Assembly (NCBI GenBank): GCA_003225315.1
Contig: QHZD01000041.1
Location: 1-64,000 of the forward strand
DNA: 64,000 bases
Source: Acidobacteriota bacterium
Lineage (GTDB): Bacteria; Acidobacteriota; Terriglobia; Acidiferrales; UBA7541
Reading direction: 5' to 3'
The position numbers and the translations under genes were made by a program. Of the stretch, positions 1-10,258 are shown in pieces. The stretch's first letter is position 1; every line of letters starts with the position of its first letter. The notes beneath the pieces were generated by a model. It was not told the DNA's origin. It searched no databases and saw nothing but the letters and a program-made list of their open reading frames with translations.

Positions 1-65
1 AACTCTTTGCACTCCGCCCGGTTCAGCTTAAGATGACCGTTGCCGAGGACTTTCAGTTCTCGCAT
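1..65 (-). CDS. 5' end of an unrecognised gene, cut by the window edge
   Basis: An open frame reads leftward from an ATG at 65-63 and is still open at the window edge; the visible residues begin MRELKVLGNGHLKLNRAECK. The start is well supported: a perfect AGGAGG ribosome binding site (81-76) lies 10 bases upstream. Only about 21 residues are visible, too few to assign a family. Confidence 0.6.
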   Translation of the reverse strand, partial: MRELKVLGNGHLKLNRAECKE

Positions 66-268
66 TTAGGGTGTACCTCCTCTTGGGGTTGGCGCTCCAG
101 AGAAAGTACGCCCTTTTTTTCTGCTCCAAAAACCGAATTTACACAAAAGAAGTTACGCTACCTTGCGGCGATTTGGTTGCCGCGGGAAAGCTAGGGCGCC
201 GCTAATTTGGCGCCGGGAAATATACAAGTGCGGGGCATTCGGGGGGACGGCTTGCCATCCCAGGGCAC

Positions 269-1291
269 CTACTGCGGAACCATTCCGATCGTCCCCAGCC
301 ACGTCTCCACCAACTGGGGCCATCCGGTTATCGGAAGTTTCGTTCGTCGGAGGCCGAACGCATGCCCGCCCTGCGCATACAAATGCATCTCCACGGGAAC
401 GCCAGCCTTCTTCAGCGCAGCATAGTAAGCAAGCGAATTCTCTACGCCGTCTACGGGGTCATTCTCCGCTTGCAGCAAAAACGTAGGTGACGTTTGGCTG
501 TTGACATGAATATCAGGATTCAACCCAAAGCTGCTATCGGCAGCCGACAGATGCCCGGGATGACGAACCACAAATTTCTTGGTGCCTTGTTTAGCATCCC
601 ATTCCGCCGCGGCAATCGACAGATGCCCCGGATAAATAGCCACTGCAAAATCCGGGCGGCAGCTTTCTTTGTCAGCGGCATCGACAGCCGGATACAAACG
701 CCTCTCAAATTCGGTGCTCATCGCCACCACCAGATGCCCGCCTGCCGAAAACCCAAGCACTCCTATCTTGTGAGGATCAATGTGCCGCTCCGCTGCGTTA
801 AAGCGCACCAGCCCCAACGTCCTCTGCGCATCTTCCAACGCCATCGGTGATCTCGGATACGGCCCTGATTTCGGATACGGTGCCGATTTCGCGTAGTATT
901 CCTCACCCGGCACGCGATACTTCAGCAGTACACAGGTGATTCCCATGGACGTCAGCCAGTCACAGATCTCCGTGCCTTCCAGGTCGATGGCCAGATCCTC
1001 GTAGCCCCCGCCGGGAAACACCACCACCGCAGCACCCGTATTCTTTCCCTCTGGCGAATACACCGTCATCGTAGGCCGAGATACGTGGTACACAGTAAAC
1101 CCACCAGGCCCACCAGGGCCTGTTGGCCACCAGTGACTCTCCTCCGGCCCCGCGACAGGCTGCGCATCAGGCGGCGTCCCCGGCCAGATCGGCACTTGTG
1201 TATGACCCGGCGATGGCTGCCAGACAGGCGTCTGCGCGCTTAGACCGCCAAATGCAAACACAAAACAGAAAGCAAAGAGCAAAGGCTTCAT
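269..1291 (-). CDS. Secreted alpha/beta-hydrolase (xylan esterase/BD-FAE-like)
   Basis: A 340-residue exported hydrolase, probably deacetylating or de-esterifying carbohydrates in the periplasm or outside the cell. Residues 1-20 form a signal peptide ending at SAQ. An oxyanion segment FPGGGY lies near residue 92, the nucleophile elbow GFSAGG places Ser near 172, an Asp lies in ENDPVDG (about 278) and a His in GGHAFG (about 310), giving a complete Ser-Asp-His triad. Length and order fit the esterase/lipase group that includes acetyl-xylan esterases; the substrate is inferred. The ATG at 1291 is preferred over an upstream GTG (1303) because GAGG sits six bases before it. It follows no operon partner. 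Confidence 0.85.
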   Translation of the reverse strand: MKPLLFAFCFVFAFGGLSAQTPVWQPSPGHTQVPIWPGTPPDAQPVAGPEESHWWPTGPGGPGGFTVYHVSRPTMTVYSPEGKNTGAAVVVFPGGGYEDLAIDLEGTEICDWLTSMGITCVLLKYRVPGEEYYAKSAPYPKSGPYPRSPMALEDAQRTLGLVRFNAAERHIDPHKIGVLGFSAGGHLVVAMSTEFERRLYPAVDAADKESCRPDFAVAIYPGHLSIAAAEWDAKQGTKKFVVRHPGHLSAADSSFGLNPDIHVNSQTSPTFLLQAENDPVDGVENSLAYYAALKKAGVPVEMHLYAQGGHAFGLRRTKLPITGWPQLVETWLGTIGMVPQ

Positions 1292-1458
1292 CACAATCCT
1301 CACACTTATACATAACCAGTCGCTGCCGAGCTGAGCCGAGTGTAGGGCTGTCTAAGAGGGATTGTTCCTCTTGTTGCAGCGGGAATCGACTCAGTTTTCC
1401 TATCCACAGCGCACAGACAGAACTCACGGGATGTGGCAGAAATGGCGTTCCGCGGGAG

Positions 1459-1590
1459 TTATCCGTAGCGCAGGGCGACTCGGGGGTCGACGCGCATGGC
1501 GCGCAGGGACGACGCAAGCGGCAAGAGCAACGATGTCCAGCAAGGCCATGACGCTTGCCAACACAAGCGGGTCGAGCATGCCGATCGGGA
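1459..1590 (-). pseudogene. C-terminal remnant of an FtsX/MacB-type ABC permease
   Basis: Reading leftward, one frame gives LDPLVLASVMALLDIVALAA followed by CVVPARHA, and after a shift near 1490-1500 the next frame gives RAMRVDPRVALRYG and a TAA stop (1461-1459). Together this is the usual last transmembrane helix plus the PAR-A-xRVDPxxALRYE tail of the large acidobacterial FtsX-like permeases (ADOP/MacB type). Everything N-terminal to it is missing; the PilZ gene ends just upstream at 1608. I read this as a decayed, truncated and frameshifted gene end. The remaining part of 1304-1607 holds no other gene that I can see. Confidence 0.6.
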
Positions 1591-1607
1591 GATCGGCGTT
1601 CCCGTGG

Positions 1608-2627
1608 TCAAGTTGGTTCGTGGGATTTTGCGCGGGATTTGGCATCGGGATGGCGAGGCGTCCAGTCTTTTGGGGGGAAAACCACGTGCCAGAACATGGG
1701 ATTGGGCAGCAGGAACTCCACTCCTACCTGGGGCTGGTTGGGTTGGCTCCGATCAATGTGCGCGACAATGCACTCGAGCGCCGCTTTGGTCTGGACGTTC
1801 GACAACGTGAGCCGCTGCCCTCTATAAACCTGCGTCAACAAGAGAATCAACGCACCGTGAGCACTGATGGCCCGTGTGTGAGTTTCTTCTTCAAAGGCTC
1901 CAGCGCCGGTCTTACCAGAGACACGGACTGGGACGGTCATCAATACGCGCTGGCTCCTGCGACGGTTTGCCGCGAGCCAGGAGGTTTCGCGGGACTCGGC
2001 TAGCCACGTTTCGAGTGTGCGAAGCTGCTCCGGCTCAATGGTGGCAAACATGAGCCCCATGCCTTTGGAAGCGCGGGAGTAGACGACTCGCGCGCGGGCT
2101 TCAAACCGTTGCGCGCCTTTGATGATGCGAACTTCGGTGACCGTCCCTAGCGGGAGGGCGTCGCTGGTGTCTATGTAGCAGCCCTGCAGGCTCAAGTCGC
2201 GGACGCGCGTTTCCATCCGGGCGCCGGATTCGGTCGGAACGACCTCGGCGGCGGCAAAGAACTCGTAACGTGGGTGAGTCCGGCGGTCTGCGCCGGTAGG
2301 CGCGGCGGAAGGAGCCGCAACATTCGCGGTAACAGCGGCAGTGCTGGGAGGGCTTGCGATGTTTGCGGAGACGCTGGGAGTGCCAGGAAAGGTTGCGACC
2401 ATTTCCGAATCACTGGAGACGTCGACAAGGCTGGCGATCGTTTCCGAATCAAAAGAAAACTCGGAAACGCTTGTAACGTCTTCGGAAGGAATGGAACTGT
2501 CGGGATAGTTCGCAACTTTTTCCGAATCTCTGGGAATCTTGGAAGGACTCGCGGGCGTCTCCGAATTGCTGCGAATCGTAGGAGGGCTGGCAGCTTTCAA
2601 CTTTCGTTTGCGACTTCGGCGCGCCAT
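1608..2627 (-). CDS. Two-domain PilZ protein with repetitive N-terminal linker
   Basis: A 339-residue predicted cytoplasmic protein. A basic start (MARRSRKRKLK) is followed by seven 13-residue repeats (about 21-111), then a PilZ domain opening with RRTHPRYEFF (about 115-210) and a second opening with NRRRSQRVLMTVPVRV (about 222-325). PilZ domains are c-di-GMP receptors; the first keeps a plausible RxxxR-type motif (RRTHPR) and DLSLQG in place of D/NxSxxG, whereas the second has RRSQR but ISAHG, so binding by the second is less certain. The ATG at 2627 is chosen because the longer frame from 2756 adds an unlike stretch. The target of the protein is unknown; the pil operon in the same window is a possible but unproven link. 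Confidence 0.8.
   Translation of the reverse strand: MARRSRKRKLKAASPPTIRSNSETPASPSKIPRDSEKVANYPDSSIPSEDVTSVSEFSFDSETIASLVDVSSDSEMVATFPGTPSVSANIASPPSTAAVTANVAAPSAAPTGADRRTHPRYEFFAAAEVVPTESGARMETRVRDLSLQGCYIDTSDALPLGTVTEVRIIKGAQRFEARARVVYSRASKGMGLMFATIEPEQLRTLETWLAESRETSWLAANRRRSQRVLMTVPVRVSGKTGAGAFEEETHTRAISAHGALILLLTQVYRGQRLTLSNVQTKAALECIVAHIDRSQPNQPQVGVEFLLPNPMFWHVVFPPKDWTPRHPDAKSRAKSHEPT
2295..2567 (-). repeat. Seven 39-bp (13-codon) degenerate tandem repeats in the PilZ gene
   Basis: The linker splits without gaps into seven 13-residue units: NSETPASPSKIPR, DSEKVANYPDSSI, PSEDVTSVSEFSF, DSETIASLVDVSS, DSEMVATFPGTPS, VSANIASPPSTAA and VTANVAAPSAAPT. Position 2 is Ser/Thr, 3 Glu/Ala and position 5 usually hydrophobic, so the period is real although identity between units is low. 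It is Ser/Thr/Pro-rich and probably unstructured. Confidence 0.75.
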
Positions 2628-2727
2628 GACTGTACGATTGTAACGCAAAGGGCGTTGCGGTGGCGTTATTGCGAGGGCTAATCTACACGAGGCGTGAATG
2701 GCCAGCCGCGGGAAGAACATGCCGTTT

Positions 2728-3152
2728 TCAGGGAACCGCCGCGAACGGGTTCTCAATGCGGAGTCCGGCGATTTTCTGTCCCGAGTTCAAGTTTTCCGAA
2801 AGAACCCGTGCTGCGCCGCTCTTGGCGGCAGCAGCGATGATGAGTGCATCCCAGAAACCGATACGCGATTCGTCTTCAATGCGGAATGCCACGGAAAGCT
2901 CAACTGGAGTCGTTTCCATGCACCAGATCGAGTAGCTACTAACTACAAGGCGAGCCGAATCGTTTGGCAGGGGAGAGCGAATCTTGCGGGTTACGTTCAC
3001 GTAGAATTCCTGCAAAACTTGCAGGCTCAGAACACCAGCGCGTTCGCTCCAAAGTTGACGCAGAATGTTTTTGGCGATTGTATGTTTGGGTTTGAATCGA
3101 CATCGTGAGCGTAAATCAGCACGTTGGTATCGACGAAGGTCCTACCGTTCAT
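2728..3152 (-). pseudogene. vapC: VapC-type PIN-domain toxin, frameshifted
   Basis: The ATG at 3152 opens MNGRTFVDTNVLIYAHDVDS, a typical PIN N-terminus. The frame then runs to a stop near 3027, while the neighbouring frame continues the toxin as KPKHTIAKNILRQLWSERAG, through LQEFYVNV and ending at 2728 with IGFWDALIIAAA and IENPFAAVP. One missing base in the run around 3090-3096 (an AAAA to AAA loss would do) restores a 141-residue protein, the normal length. All acidic catalytic positions (Asp in VDTN, Glu in LQEF, Asp in FWDA) remain. PIN toxins are RNases that cleave tRNA or rRNA. Either a real inactivation or a homopolymer sequencing error. The start overlaps the antitoxin gene by 11 bases. 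Confidence 0.8.
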
Positions 3153-3393
3153 GTAATTCTTCCCGGCAGGCAGGCGCGGCGCCGCCCAAATGAAAGCCCT
3201 TGTCAAGGAGTTCCACTGCCTGGCGCTCAGCGCGTTCGTATGCCTCTTCCTCACCCACCAGGATTTCAAGTTGCTGGGCAAGCAGTCCGCTAATGGAGGT
3301 TTCCCGCCGGGCCGCAACGATCTTGGCCTTGCGAATTGTTTGGCGATCAAGACTGATGGTGACATTCTGCTTAATGGAGCACCCCCTGGGCAT
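3142..3393 (-). CDS. VapB-like antitoxin (ribbon-helix-helix type)
   Basis: An 83-residue protein with the ribbon-helix-helix style opening KQNVTISLDRQTIRKAKIVA and the ETSISGLLAQQLE second helix, then a charged C-terminal tail that would bind the toxin. It precedes and overlaps the PIN toxin gene, the standard antitoxin-toxin order. A -35/-10 promoter and a perfect palindrome lie directly upstream, consistent with autorepression. The ATG at 3393 is used; a GTG at 3399 is possible. The antitoxin is intact although the toxin is frameshifted. Confidence 0.8.
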   Translation of the reverse strand: MPRGCSIKQNVTISLDRQTIRKAKIVAARRETSISGLLAQQLEILVGEEEAYERAERQAVELLDKGFHLGGAAPACREELHER

Positions 3394-3407
3394 GGACACT
3401 GTGCCTA

Positions 3408-3449
3408 ACGTGAAACACGTACAATACGTATGGCACGTAAGGCGCGCAA
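3408..3449 (-). promoter_or_regulatory. vapBC promoter with palindromic operator
   Basis: On the minus strand TTGCGC (3449-3444), 17 bases, then TATTGT (3426-3421). The perfect palindrome ACGTGtttCACGT (3420-3408) begins immediately downstream of the -10 box and covers the expected transcription start, a good position for repression by the VapBC complex. Additional ACGT half-sites lie between the boxes. Confidence 0.6.
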
Positions 3450-3535
3450 TAGCAAGATGGCCGCTGTACCTTGTCCACTCTTACTTTCGCGTCCGCTAAC
3501 GGCAAGTAGAAGTTGGGCTGGCCGGTGGATTTCCC

Positions 3536-4096
3536 TCAGGCGCGGGCTTTGTCAATCATTTCTTCCCAGATGCCTTTGGACTTGAGGATGACCTCGACGA
3601 GTTCACGGGCGGCGCCTTTGCCGCCGTCGGCTTTAGTGGTGTAGTGGGCGGCGCGGCGCACTTCGGGCGTGGCGTTGTGGACGGCAACGGCCAGGCCGAC
3701 GCGCTTCATGATGGTGAGATCGGGGAGGTCATCGCCAAGAAAGGCGACTTCGGATTCCTTGGCGCCGGTCTTGCGGAGGACGTCTTCGTAAGCCGCGACT
3801 TTGTGCCCTTGTTTTTCGTAAACAAACTCGATGTCCAACTCCTTGCAGCGGCGGCGAAGAGCGGCACTGCCGCGGCCGGTAATGACGCCGGTGCGGAGCC
3901 CGGCAGTGACGGCGAGAGTGAGGCCCTGGCCGTCGTGAGCGTCGAACGTCTTACTCTCGAGCGCGTGGCCATCCTGCTGCGATACTAGCGTGACGCTGCC
4001 ATCGGTTAGGGTGCCGTCGACGTCCATCAGTAGGACAGCGATTTGCTTCGCTCGTCTCGCCAGTTTTTCTGGGATTTTCCTTCCTCGCGTGGCCAA
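3536..4096 (-). CDS. kdsC: 3-deoxy-D-manno-octulosonate 8-phosphate phosphatase KdsC
   Basis: A 186-residue HAD-family phosphatase that removes phosphate from Kdo-8-P, the third step of Kdo synthesis for lipopolysaccharide. The HAD motif I is LLMDVDGTLTDG (about 22-33), motif II lies in VITGRGS and motif IV in FLGDDLPDL, matching the short, capless C1-type tetrameric KdsC enzymes. The start is a TTG at 4096, supported by AGAGGAG six bases upstream. It follows kdsD on the same strand after about 150 bases that include a palindromic repeat. Confidence 0.9.
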   Translation of the reverse strand: MATRGRKIPEKLARRAKQIAVLLMDVDGTLTDGSVTLVSQQDGHALESKTFDAHDGQGLTLAVTAGLRTGVITGRGSAALRRRCKELDIEFVYEKQGHKVAAYEDVLRKTGAKESEVAFLGDDLPDLTIMKRVGLAVAVHNATPEVRRAAHYTTKADGGKGAARELVEVILKSKGIWEEMIDKARA

Positions 4097-4133
4097 TGCC
4101 GTCTCCTCTTATCTGTGTACGCTAGTCCTTAGA

Positions 4134-4160
4134 TAGGGCGCAGCATGCTGCGCCCCTACA
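4134..4160. repeat. Dispersed palindrome, family A copy 1
   Basis: GGGCGCAGCATGCTGCGCCC (4136-4155) is a perfect 20-base palindrome followed by CTACA. Three further elements in this window share the TGTAGGGGC...GCCCC layout (19959, 28856, 45184). It lies between kdsD and kdsC, where it could also act as an RNA hairpin. Confidence 0.7.
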
Positions 4161-4246
4161 CACGGAAAAACGAGCGGTCTTCCCGAGGTAAAGCGTCGGA
4201 CCGCCCCGAGCAGACCGGGTAAACGCCAGACGCGAAAGACCCGTCA

Positions 4247-5206
4247 CTACATCAGCTCCAAAGTCCACAAATCGTGCAGGTGGACGACGCCTAGCACGCC
4301 CTTGGCTTCGTCCGTGACCACGATGGAGGTGATCTTGCCCTTCTCCATCAGGTTCAGAGCTTCGCTGGCGAGCACGTGCGGGCCAATCGTTTGCGGACTT
4401 TTTGTCATGCACTGGCCCGCCGCCATCTCCAGTGTAGCGCCACGATGTTTTTCCATCAGGCGGCGAAGATCGCCGTCGGTCAGAATTCCCGCCAGACGCC
4501 CATCCGGCTCCAGCACGGTGGTCATCCCAAGGCCTTTCTTGCTCATTTCATGAAACACGTCCGGCATTGGAGTGTCTTTTGACACGCGCGGCAGGGCATC
4601 GCCCGCATGCATCAAGTGTTCGACGCGAAGCAATTTCTTGCCGAGGCGCCCGGCGGGATGCAACGCCGCGAAATCATCATGCTTGAAGTCGCGACGCTCC
4701 AGCAACGAAACCGCTAGCGCATCGCCGACGGCCATCGCGACTGTGGTGCTCGCAGTGGGAGCGAGGTTAAGCGAACACGCCTCTTCCTTCACGCTGACAT
4801 CCAGCACGACGTCGCTCGCTTCGGCGAGCGTGGATTGCGGCTTGCCCGTGAGCGTCACGAGCGGCATTTCGAGCCGCTTCAGGGCTTCCAGCAGGCGGAT
4901 GATCTCTTCTGTCTCCCCGCCGTAGGAAACCGCCAGCATAGCGTCGCCTCGCGCGAGCATCCCGAGATCACCGTGCAGAGCTTCGGCAGGATGCAGAAAG
5001 AAAGATGGCGTGCCGGTGCTGGAGAGCGTGGCAGAAATTTTTCGTCCAATGAGTCCGGATTTGCCCATGCCCGTGACCACCACGCGGCCTTTGCACGCGA
5101 AGAGCACGCCGACAGCTTTCTCAAAGGTCGCATCCAGGCGCGCGAGGACGTCCTGAATTGCCTGGGCTTCGATTTTCAGCACGCGCCGCGCGGAGTCCAG
5201 GCTCAT
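4247..5206 (-). CDS. kdsD: D-arabinose 5-phosphate isomerase KdsD
   Basis: A 319-residue enzyme converting ribulose-5-P to arabinose-5-P, the first committed Kdo precursor. An SIS domain (about 30-165) contains GMGKSG and SYGGET; two CBS domains follow (about 195-250 and 258-315) with [12 protein letters not shown] in the first. This SIS-CBS-CBS order is diagnostic for the KdsD/KpsF family. The ATG at 5206 overlaps the kdsA stop as ATGA, with GGAG six bases upstream, indicating translational coupling; a TTG at 5218 is a less likely alternative. Gene order kdsA-kdsD-kdsC keeps the pathway together. Confidence 0.92.
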   Translation of the reverse strand: MSLDSARRVLKIEAQAIQDVLARLDATFEKAVGVLFACKGRVVVTGMGKSGLIGRKISATLSSTGTPSFFLHPAEALHGDLGMLARGDAMLAVSYGGETEEIIRLLEALKRLEMPLVTLTGKPQSTLAEASDVVLDVSVKEEACSLNLAPTASTTVAMAVGDALAVSLLERRDFKHDDFAALHPAGRLGKKLLRVEHLMHAGDALPRVSKDTPMPDVFHEMSKKGLGMTTVLEPDGRLAGILTDGDLRRLMEKHRGATLEMAAGQCMTKSPQTIGPHVLASEALNLMEKGKITSIVVTDEAKGVLGVVHLHDLWTLELM

Positions 5207-6042
5207 TTCGCGCTCCAACGGCGGACCACGGCGCTGAGCCCCTTTAATTTCATGAGCAGGGCCAGGAGTTGTGAAAGTGGCAGAGCATTGGGTCCGTCCG
5301 AGAGAGCCTTCGCAGGATTGTCGTGAGTCTCCAGGAAAATGCCATCGACGCCCGCGGCTACGCCTGCGCGGGCCAGCGGCTCAATGAATTGCGGCTGGCC
5401 GCCGCTGGAGTGGCCTTGCCCGCCCGGAAGCTGCACGGAATGCGTTACGTCAAAGACAACCGGATAACCGGTCCTTTGCATGATGGGGAAGGAGCGCACA
5501 TCCACGACAAGATTCTGATAGCCGAAGGTAGAGCCGCGCTCCGTAAGAATGATCTTGTCGTTGCCGGTGCTGGCAACTTTTTCCGCCACGTTGCCCATTT
5601 CCCACGGCGAAGCAAACTGTGGCTTCTTGACATTGATAATGCGACCGGTCTTGCCGGCGGCGAGCAGCAGATCCGTTTGCCGCGCCAGAAATGCAGGAAC
5701 CTGCAGAACGTCGCAAACTTCCGCAACGGGAGCGGCCTGGGAAGCTTCGTGGATGTCGGTGAGGATCGGAAGTTTCATCTCGGATTTGATCTTGCCGAGA
5801 ATGCGCAAGCCTTCCTTCAGGCCGGGGCCGCGGAATCCCTTTAGCGAGGAGCGGTTGGCCTTATCGAAGGAAGCCTTAAAGATGTACGGCAATCCCGCAT
5901 CGGACGCGATCTTCGCGATTTTTTCCGCCATGGCACGGGCGTGTGATTCGGTTTCAATGACGCAGGGCCCGGCAATCAGGAAGAGGGGATTGCCGCCACC
6001 GAGGCGCAGCTTGCCAAGTTCGATTTCGCGTGTCGCGTTCAT
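5203..6042 (-). CDS. kdsA: 3-deoxy-8-phosphooctulonate synthase KdsA
   Basis: A 279-residue TIM-barrel enzyme condensing phosphoenolpyruvate with arabinose-5-P to Kdo-8-P. Visible motifs are IAGPCVIE near residue 26, [30 protein letters not shown] and FLETHDNP. The Cys in GPCVIE, with the His of THSVQ and the later Glu and Asp, marks the metal-dependent class of KdsA (as in Aquifex) rather than the Asn-containing metal-independent class of E. coli. It lies 63 bases after pyrG and shares a 4-base overlap with kdsD. Confidence 0.95.
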   Translation of the reverse strand: MNATREIELGKLRLGGGNPLFLIAGPCVIETESHARAMAEKIAKIASDAGLPYIFKASFDKANRSSLKGFRGPGLKEGLRILGKIKSEMKLPILTDIHEASQAAPVAEVCDVLQVPAFLARQTDLLLAAGKTGRIINVKKPQFASPWEMGNVAEKVASTGNDKIILTERGSTFGYQNLVVDVRSFPIMQRTGYPVVFDVTHSVQLPGGQGHSSGGQPQFIEPLARAGVAAGVDGIFLETHDNPAKALSDGPNALPLSQLLALLMKLKGLSAVVRRWSAK

Positions 6043-6105
6043 AAGATATGGAAAAAGGTTCGCAAGCTACTTAGGCTACGCAGGCCGCGGCGGGTTTGCA
6101 ACGGT

Positions 6106-7980
<1,875 letters not shown>

Positions 7981-8154
7981 TTAGTGATGGCGCGTGTTGC
8001 GGCGCAGGAAATATTGCGCGGCAACCAGAAACCGACACTAGGGGATTTGCCATCTAAGGAAATGAACCTTTAGCCTTGCGCTCCGAAGCCGTTTTCCGTT
8101 TAGTCCCCGCAACGCGGAAGGTTCCGAGTGGAACTCTTGCAATTGGAAAGGGAT

Positions 8155-8622
8155 ATGAAAGCTCCTAAACGAAGTTACTCAGGCACTCTCGCACTTCTGA
8201 TCACGCTCGCATTTTGCATTTCCGCGAACGCGCAACAGACGAAGCAGTCCGACGCGCAGCAACTGCATGCTTACGACTTGAATCGCGAAAGTTTTCTTCT
8301 TGGCACGGTTGTAAAATTCGAGTCCTCCTCTAGCGTGTCTCCTATCGGCGCGCATGTGATTCTTCAGACGCCATCGGGCCAGGTGGACGTTCATCTCGGC
8401 AACGTTAGAATTCTCCAGGCCGGTCATCTGGAGTTGAATCCCGGCGATAACGTGCGCATCGTCGGAGAACAATTGGCTCTCGGTGACAGTACTTACTTTG
8501 CCGCGCGCGTTGTGCAGAAAGGAGCGCAAGCCGTCGCGGTGCGGAATGCGAAAGGCTACCTCCTTACCTCGGCTTCCACCTTGACCCCGGATCAAAAGCA
8601 AGCGCTGCGAGGTGTGCGATGA
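8155..8622 (+). CDS. Small secreted protein, OB-fold-like, unknown function
   Basis: A 155-residue protein with a signal peptide ending CISANAQ (about residue 24). The body contains short beta-rich segments (GTVVKFESSS, GAHVILQTPSGQVDVHLG, LNPGDNVRIVGEQ) that resemble small OB-fold or DUF5666-like periplasmic domains, which is a structural impression only. The ATG at 8155 with GGAAAGGG just upstream is preferred over 8128. It overlaps the following lipoprotein gene by ATGA, so the two are probably translated together and act in the envelope. Confidence 0.75.
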   Translation: MKAPKRSYSGTLALLITLAFCISANAQQTKQSDAQQLHAYDLNRESFLLGTVVKFESSSSVSPIGAHVILQTPSGQVDVHLGNVRILQAGHLELNPGDNVRIVGEQLALGDSTYFAARVVQKGAQAVAVRNAKGYLLTSASTLTPDQKQALRGVR

Positions 8623-10193
8623 AACGCCTGCTCTTCGCTCTCGCGACAGCCGCTGGTCTGTTGTCTACCGCATGTGGTGGCGGCTCCAGCGTTCAGCCAC
8701 CCCCTCCGGTAGGCAAGTACAGTATGGCCAGCCTGAACGGCCAATATGCTTTTGTCACCAATGGCGAGGTCTTTACCAGCGGATCTAATGCTCCGGTTCC
8801 GCTCGCCCGTACGGGTGTTTTCATCGCGGATGGCAACGGCAACATTACGGGTGGAATTGAGGACGTCAATGCTAGCGGCACGCCCTCCAACGCCATTGCC
8901 ATTACCAACGGCACTTACACCGTCAATGCCGACGGGCGCGGGGCCCTGGCATTGAATGTCGGCCAGTCCACGCTGGACTTTGGAATTACTTTGACGTCCA
9001 CCAGTGATGGCCTCTTGATCGATGAAACTTCGAATAGCAATCAAGCCTCCACGGGCAGCGGGAATTTTGTTTTGCAGAAGGCCGCTCCTTTCGCTCTCAC
9101 GGACGTAATTGGCCCGTACGTGTTTGACTTTCCCGGTCTGGACGCAAACAACAACCCGGAGTCCTTCATCGGGGAGTTCACAGTCGACAATACGGGGGCA
9201 ATCCTGACCGGGTTCTTCGATGACAACGTCAATGGAAACCTGACGAGTGGCGGGATGGCACCGGGTTCGATCGCCCAGGATCCCTTGCAATTGTCGACGC
9301 TTTCCAGCTTCGGCCGTGGCATCGCCAACATAGCCGGACAAAATTTCGTTTTCTATATCGTGGATTCCAGGCGCGTTCGCTTCGTTAGCACCTCAGGTGG
9401 AATGCTTTCTGGTGACGCCGTGACACAAAGCACCAACGTGCCGACAAGCACTAGCAACTTCAATGGAAGCTTCGCGTTTGTTCTAGCCGGAGCCTCGGCG
9501 AATGGCGGCGTTACGCGTGTGGGCCGTTTCACTGCGAATGGTGCAACGGTCGGCAACGTTCTTGGAGACACCAACGATGCGGGTAGGCAGCATCCATCAA
9601 CGAGCTTCTCCAGCGGGACCATTACCTTCGACTCCGCGAACCCTGGGCGCGGCCAGATCACGTTTCAGGATCCCAGCTTCCCATTCACTTTTGTCTTTTA
9701 CCTGAGCTCCGCGAGCAGTGGCGTGATTCAAGATGTTACGCAATCCAGCCCAGGTGTTGGGATAGTCGTGGCTGATGGCTCGCTGGAGTCGCAATCCGGC
9801 GGTCCATTCACCAGCGCGAATATCTCGGGAACCTACGCGATGAACTGGAGCGGCCTGGTCACCGCGGCAGGTAACATCGCAACACAGGATGAAGAGGATA
9901 TCCTGGCCCAGACCACCGTCACGAACCTGGCTCTCAGCGGCACGGCGGATTTGTTCCAATTCACGACGGGCACTCTGCGCACGGACCTCGGCGTTGGAGG
10001 CGTGATTGAAATCAACGGCAGTGACGGAACGAGTAGCGACGGGAGCCGCAACGGAATGACTGTGAATCTCACAGGCGCATCGCCGATCAATTTTGTGATT
10101 TACTTCATCAATCCCCAAACGGCTTTCTTCGCCAACCGTGACAACTCCGGCGCGCAGCGCATCGTTGTTGGCATCCTGAAATTGCAGCAATAA
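8619..10193 (+). CDS. Putative lipoprotein with repeated beta-rich units
   Basis: A 524-residue protein with a lipoprotein signal: the lipobox LSTAC places the lipidated Cys at about residue 19, followed by GGGSS and a PPPP linker. The mature part repeats a motif of the form NGQYAFVTNG / NGSFAFVLAG / SGTYAMNWSG, each followed by a GxFxADGNGNI or VGRFTANG type strand, suggesting three or more related beta domains. I know similar repetitive lipoproteins from acidobacterial genomes but not their function. It is translationally coupled to the preceding secreted protein and ends at a strong terminator shared with kdsB. Confidence 0.75.
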   Translation: MKRLLFALATAAGLLSTACGGGSSVQPPPPVGKYSMASLNGQYAFVTNGEVFTSGSNAPVPLARTGVFIADGNGNITGGIEDVNASGTPSNAIAITNGTYTVNADGRGALALNVGQSTLDFGITLTSTSDGLLIDETSNSNQASTGSGNFVLQKAAPFALTDVIGPYVFDFPGLDANNNPESFIGEFTVDNTGAILTGFFDDNVNGNLTSGGMAPGSIAQDPLQLSTLSSFGRGIANIAGQNFVFYIVDSRRVRFVSTSGGMLSGDAVTQSTNVPTSTSNFNGSFAFVLAGASANGGVTRVGRFTANGATVGNVLGDTNDAGRQHPSTSFSSGTITFDSANPGRGQITFQDPSFPFTFVFYLSSASSGVIQDVTQSSPGVGIVVADGSLESQSGGPFTSANISGTYAMNWSGLVTAAGNIATQDEEDILAQTTVTNLALSGTADLFQFTTGTLRTDLGVGGVIEINGSDGTSSDGSRNGMTVNLTGASPINFVIYFINPQTAFFANRDNSGAQRIVVGILKLQQ

Positions 10194-10229
10194 AACGCGA
10201 ATCGCCGGCAATTCCGCGGCGTAAGCTTA

Positions 10230-10256
10230 TCGCCCGGCGGAGTCCCCGCCGGGCGA
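10230..10256. terminator. Terminator hairpin between convergent genes
   Basis: Perfect 11-bp arms TCGCCCGGCGG and CCGCCGGGCGA with a five-base loop lie between the stop of the lipoprotein gene and the stop of kdsB. There is no long T run, so efficiency is uncertain, but the position suits a bidirectional terminator. Confidence 0.65.
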
Positions 10257-10258
10257 AG

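Noticed and set aside
2728-3152. UGA in the vapC frame as a possible selenocysteine codon, given the tRNA-Sec
   Set aside because: The toxin continues in a different frame, so this is a shift, not a read-through; the same argument applies to the glycosidase gene at 60239.
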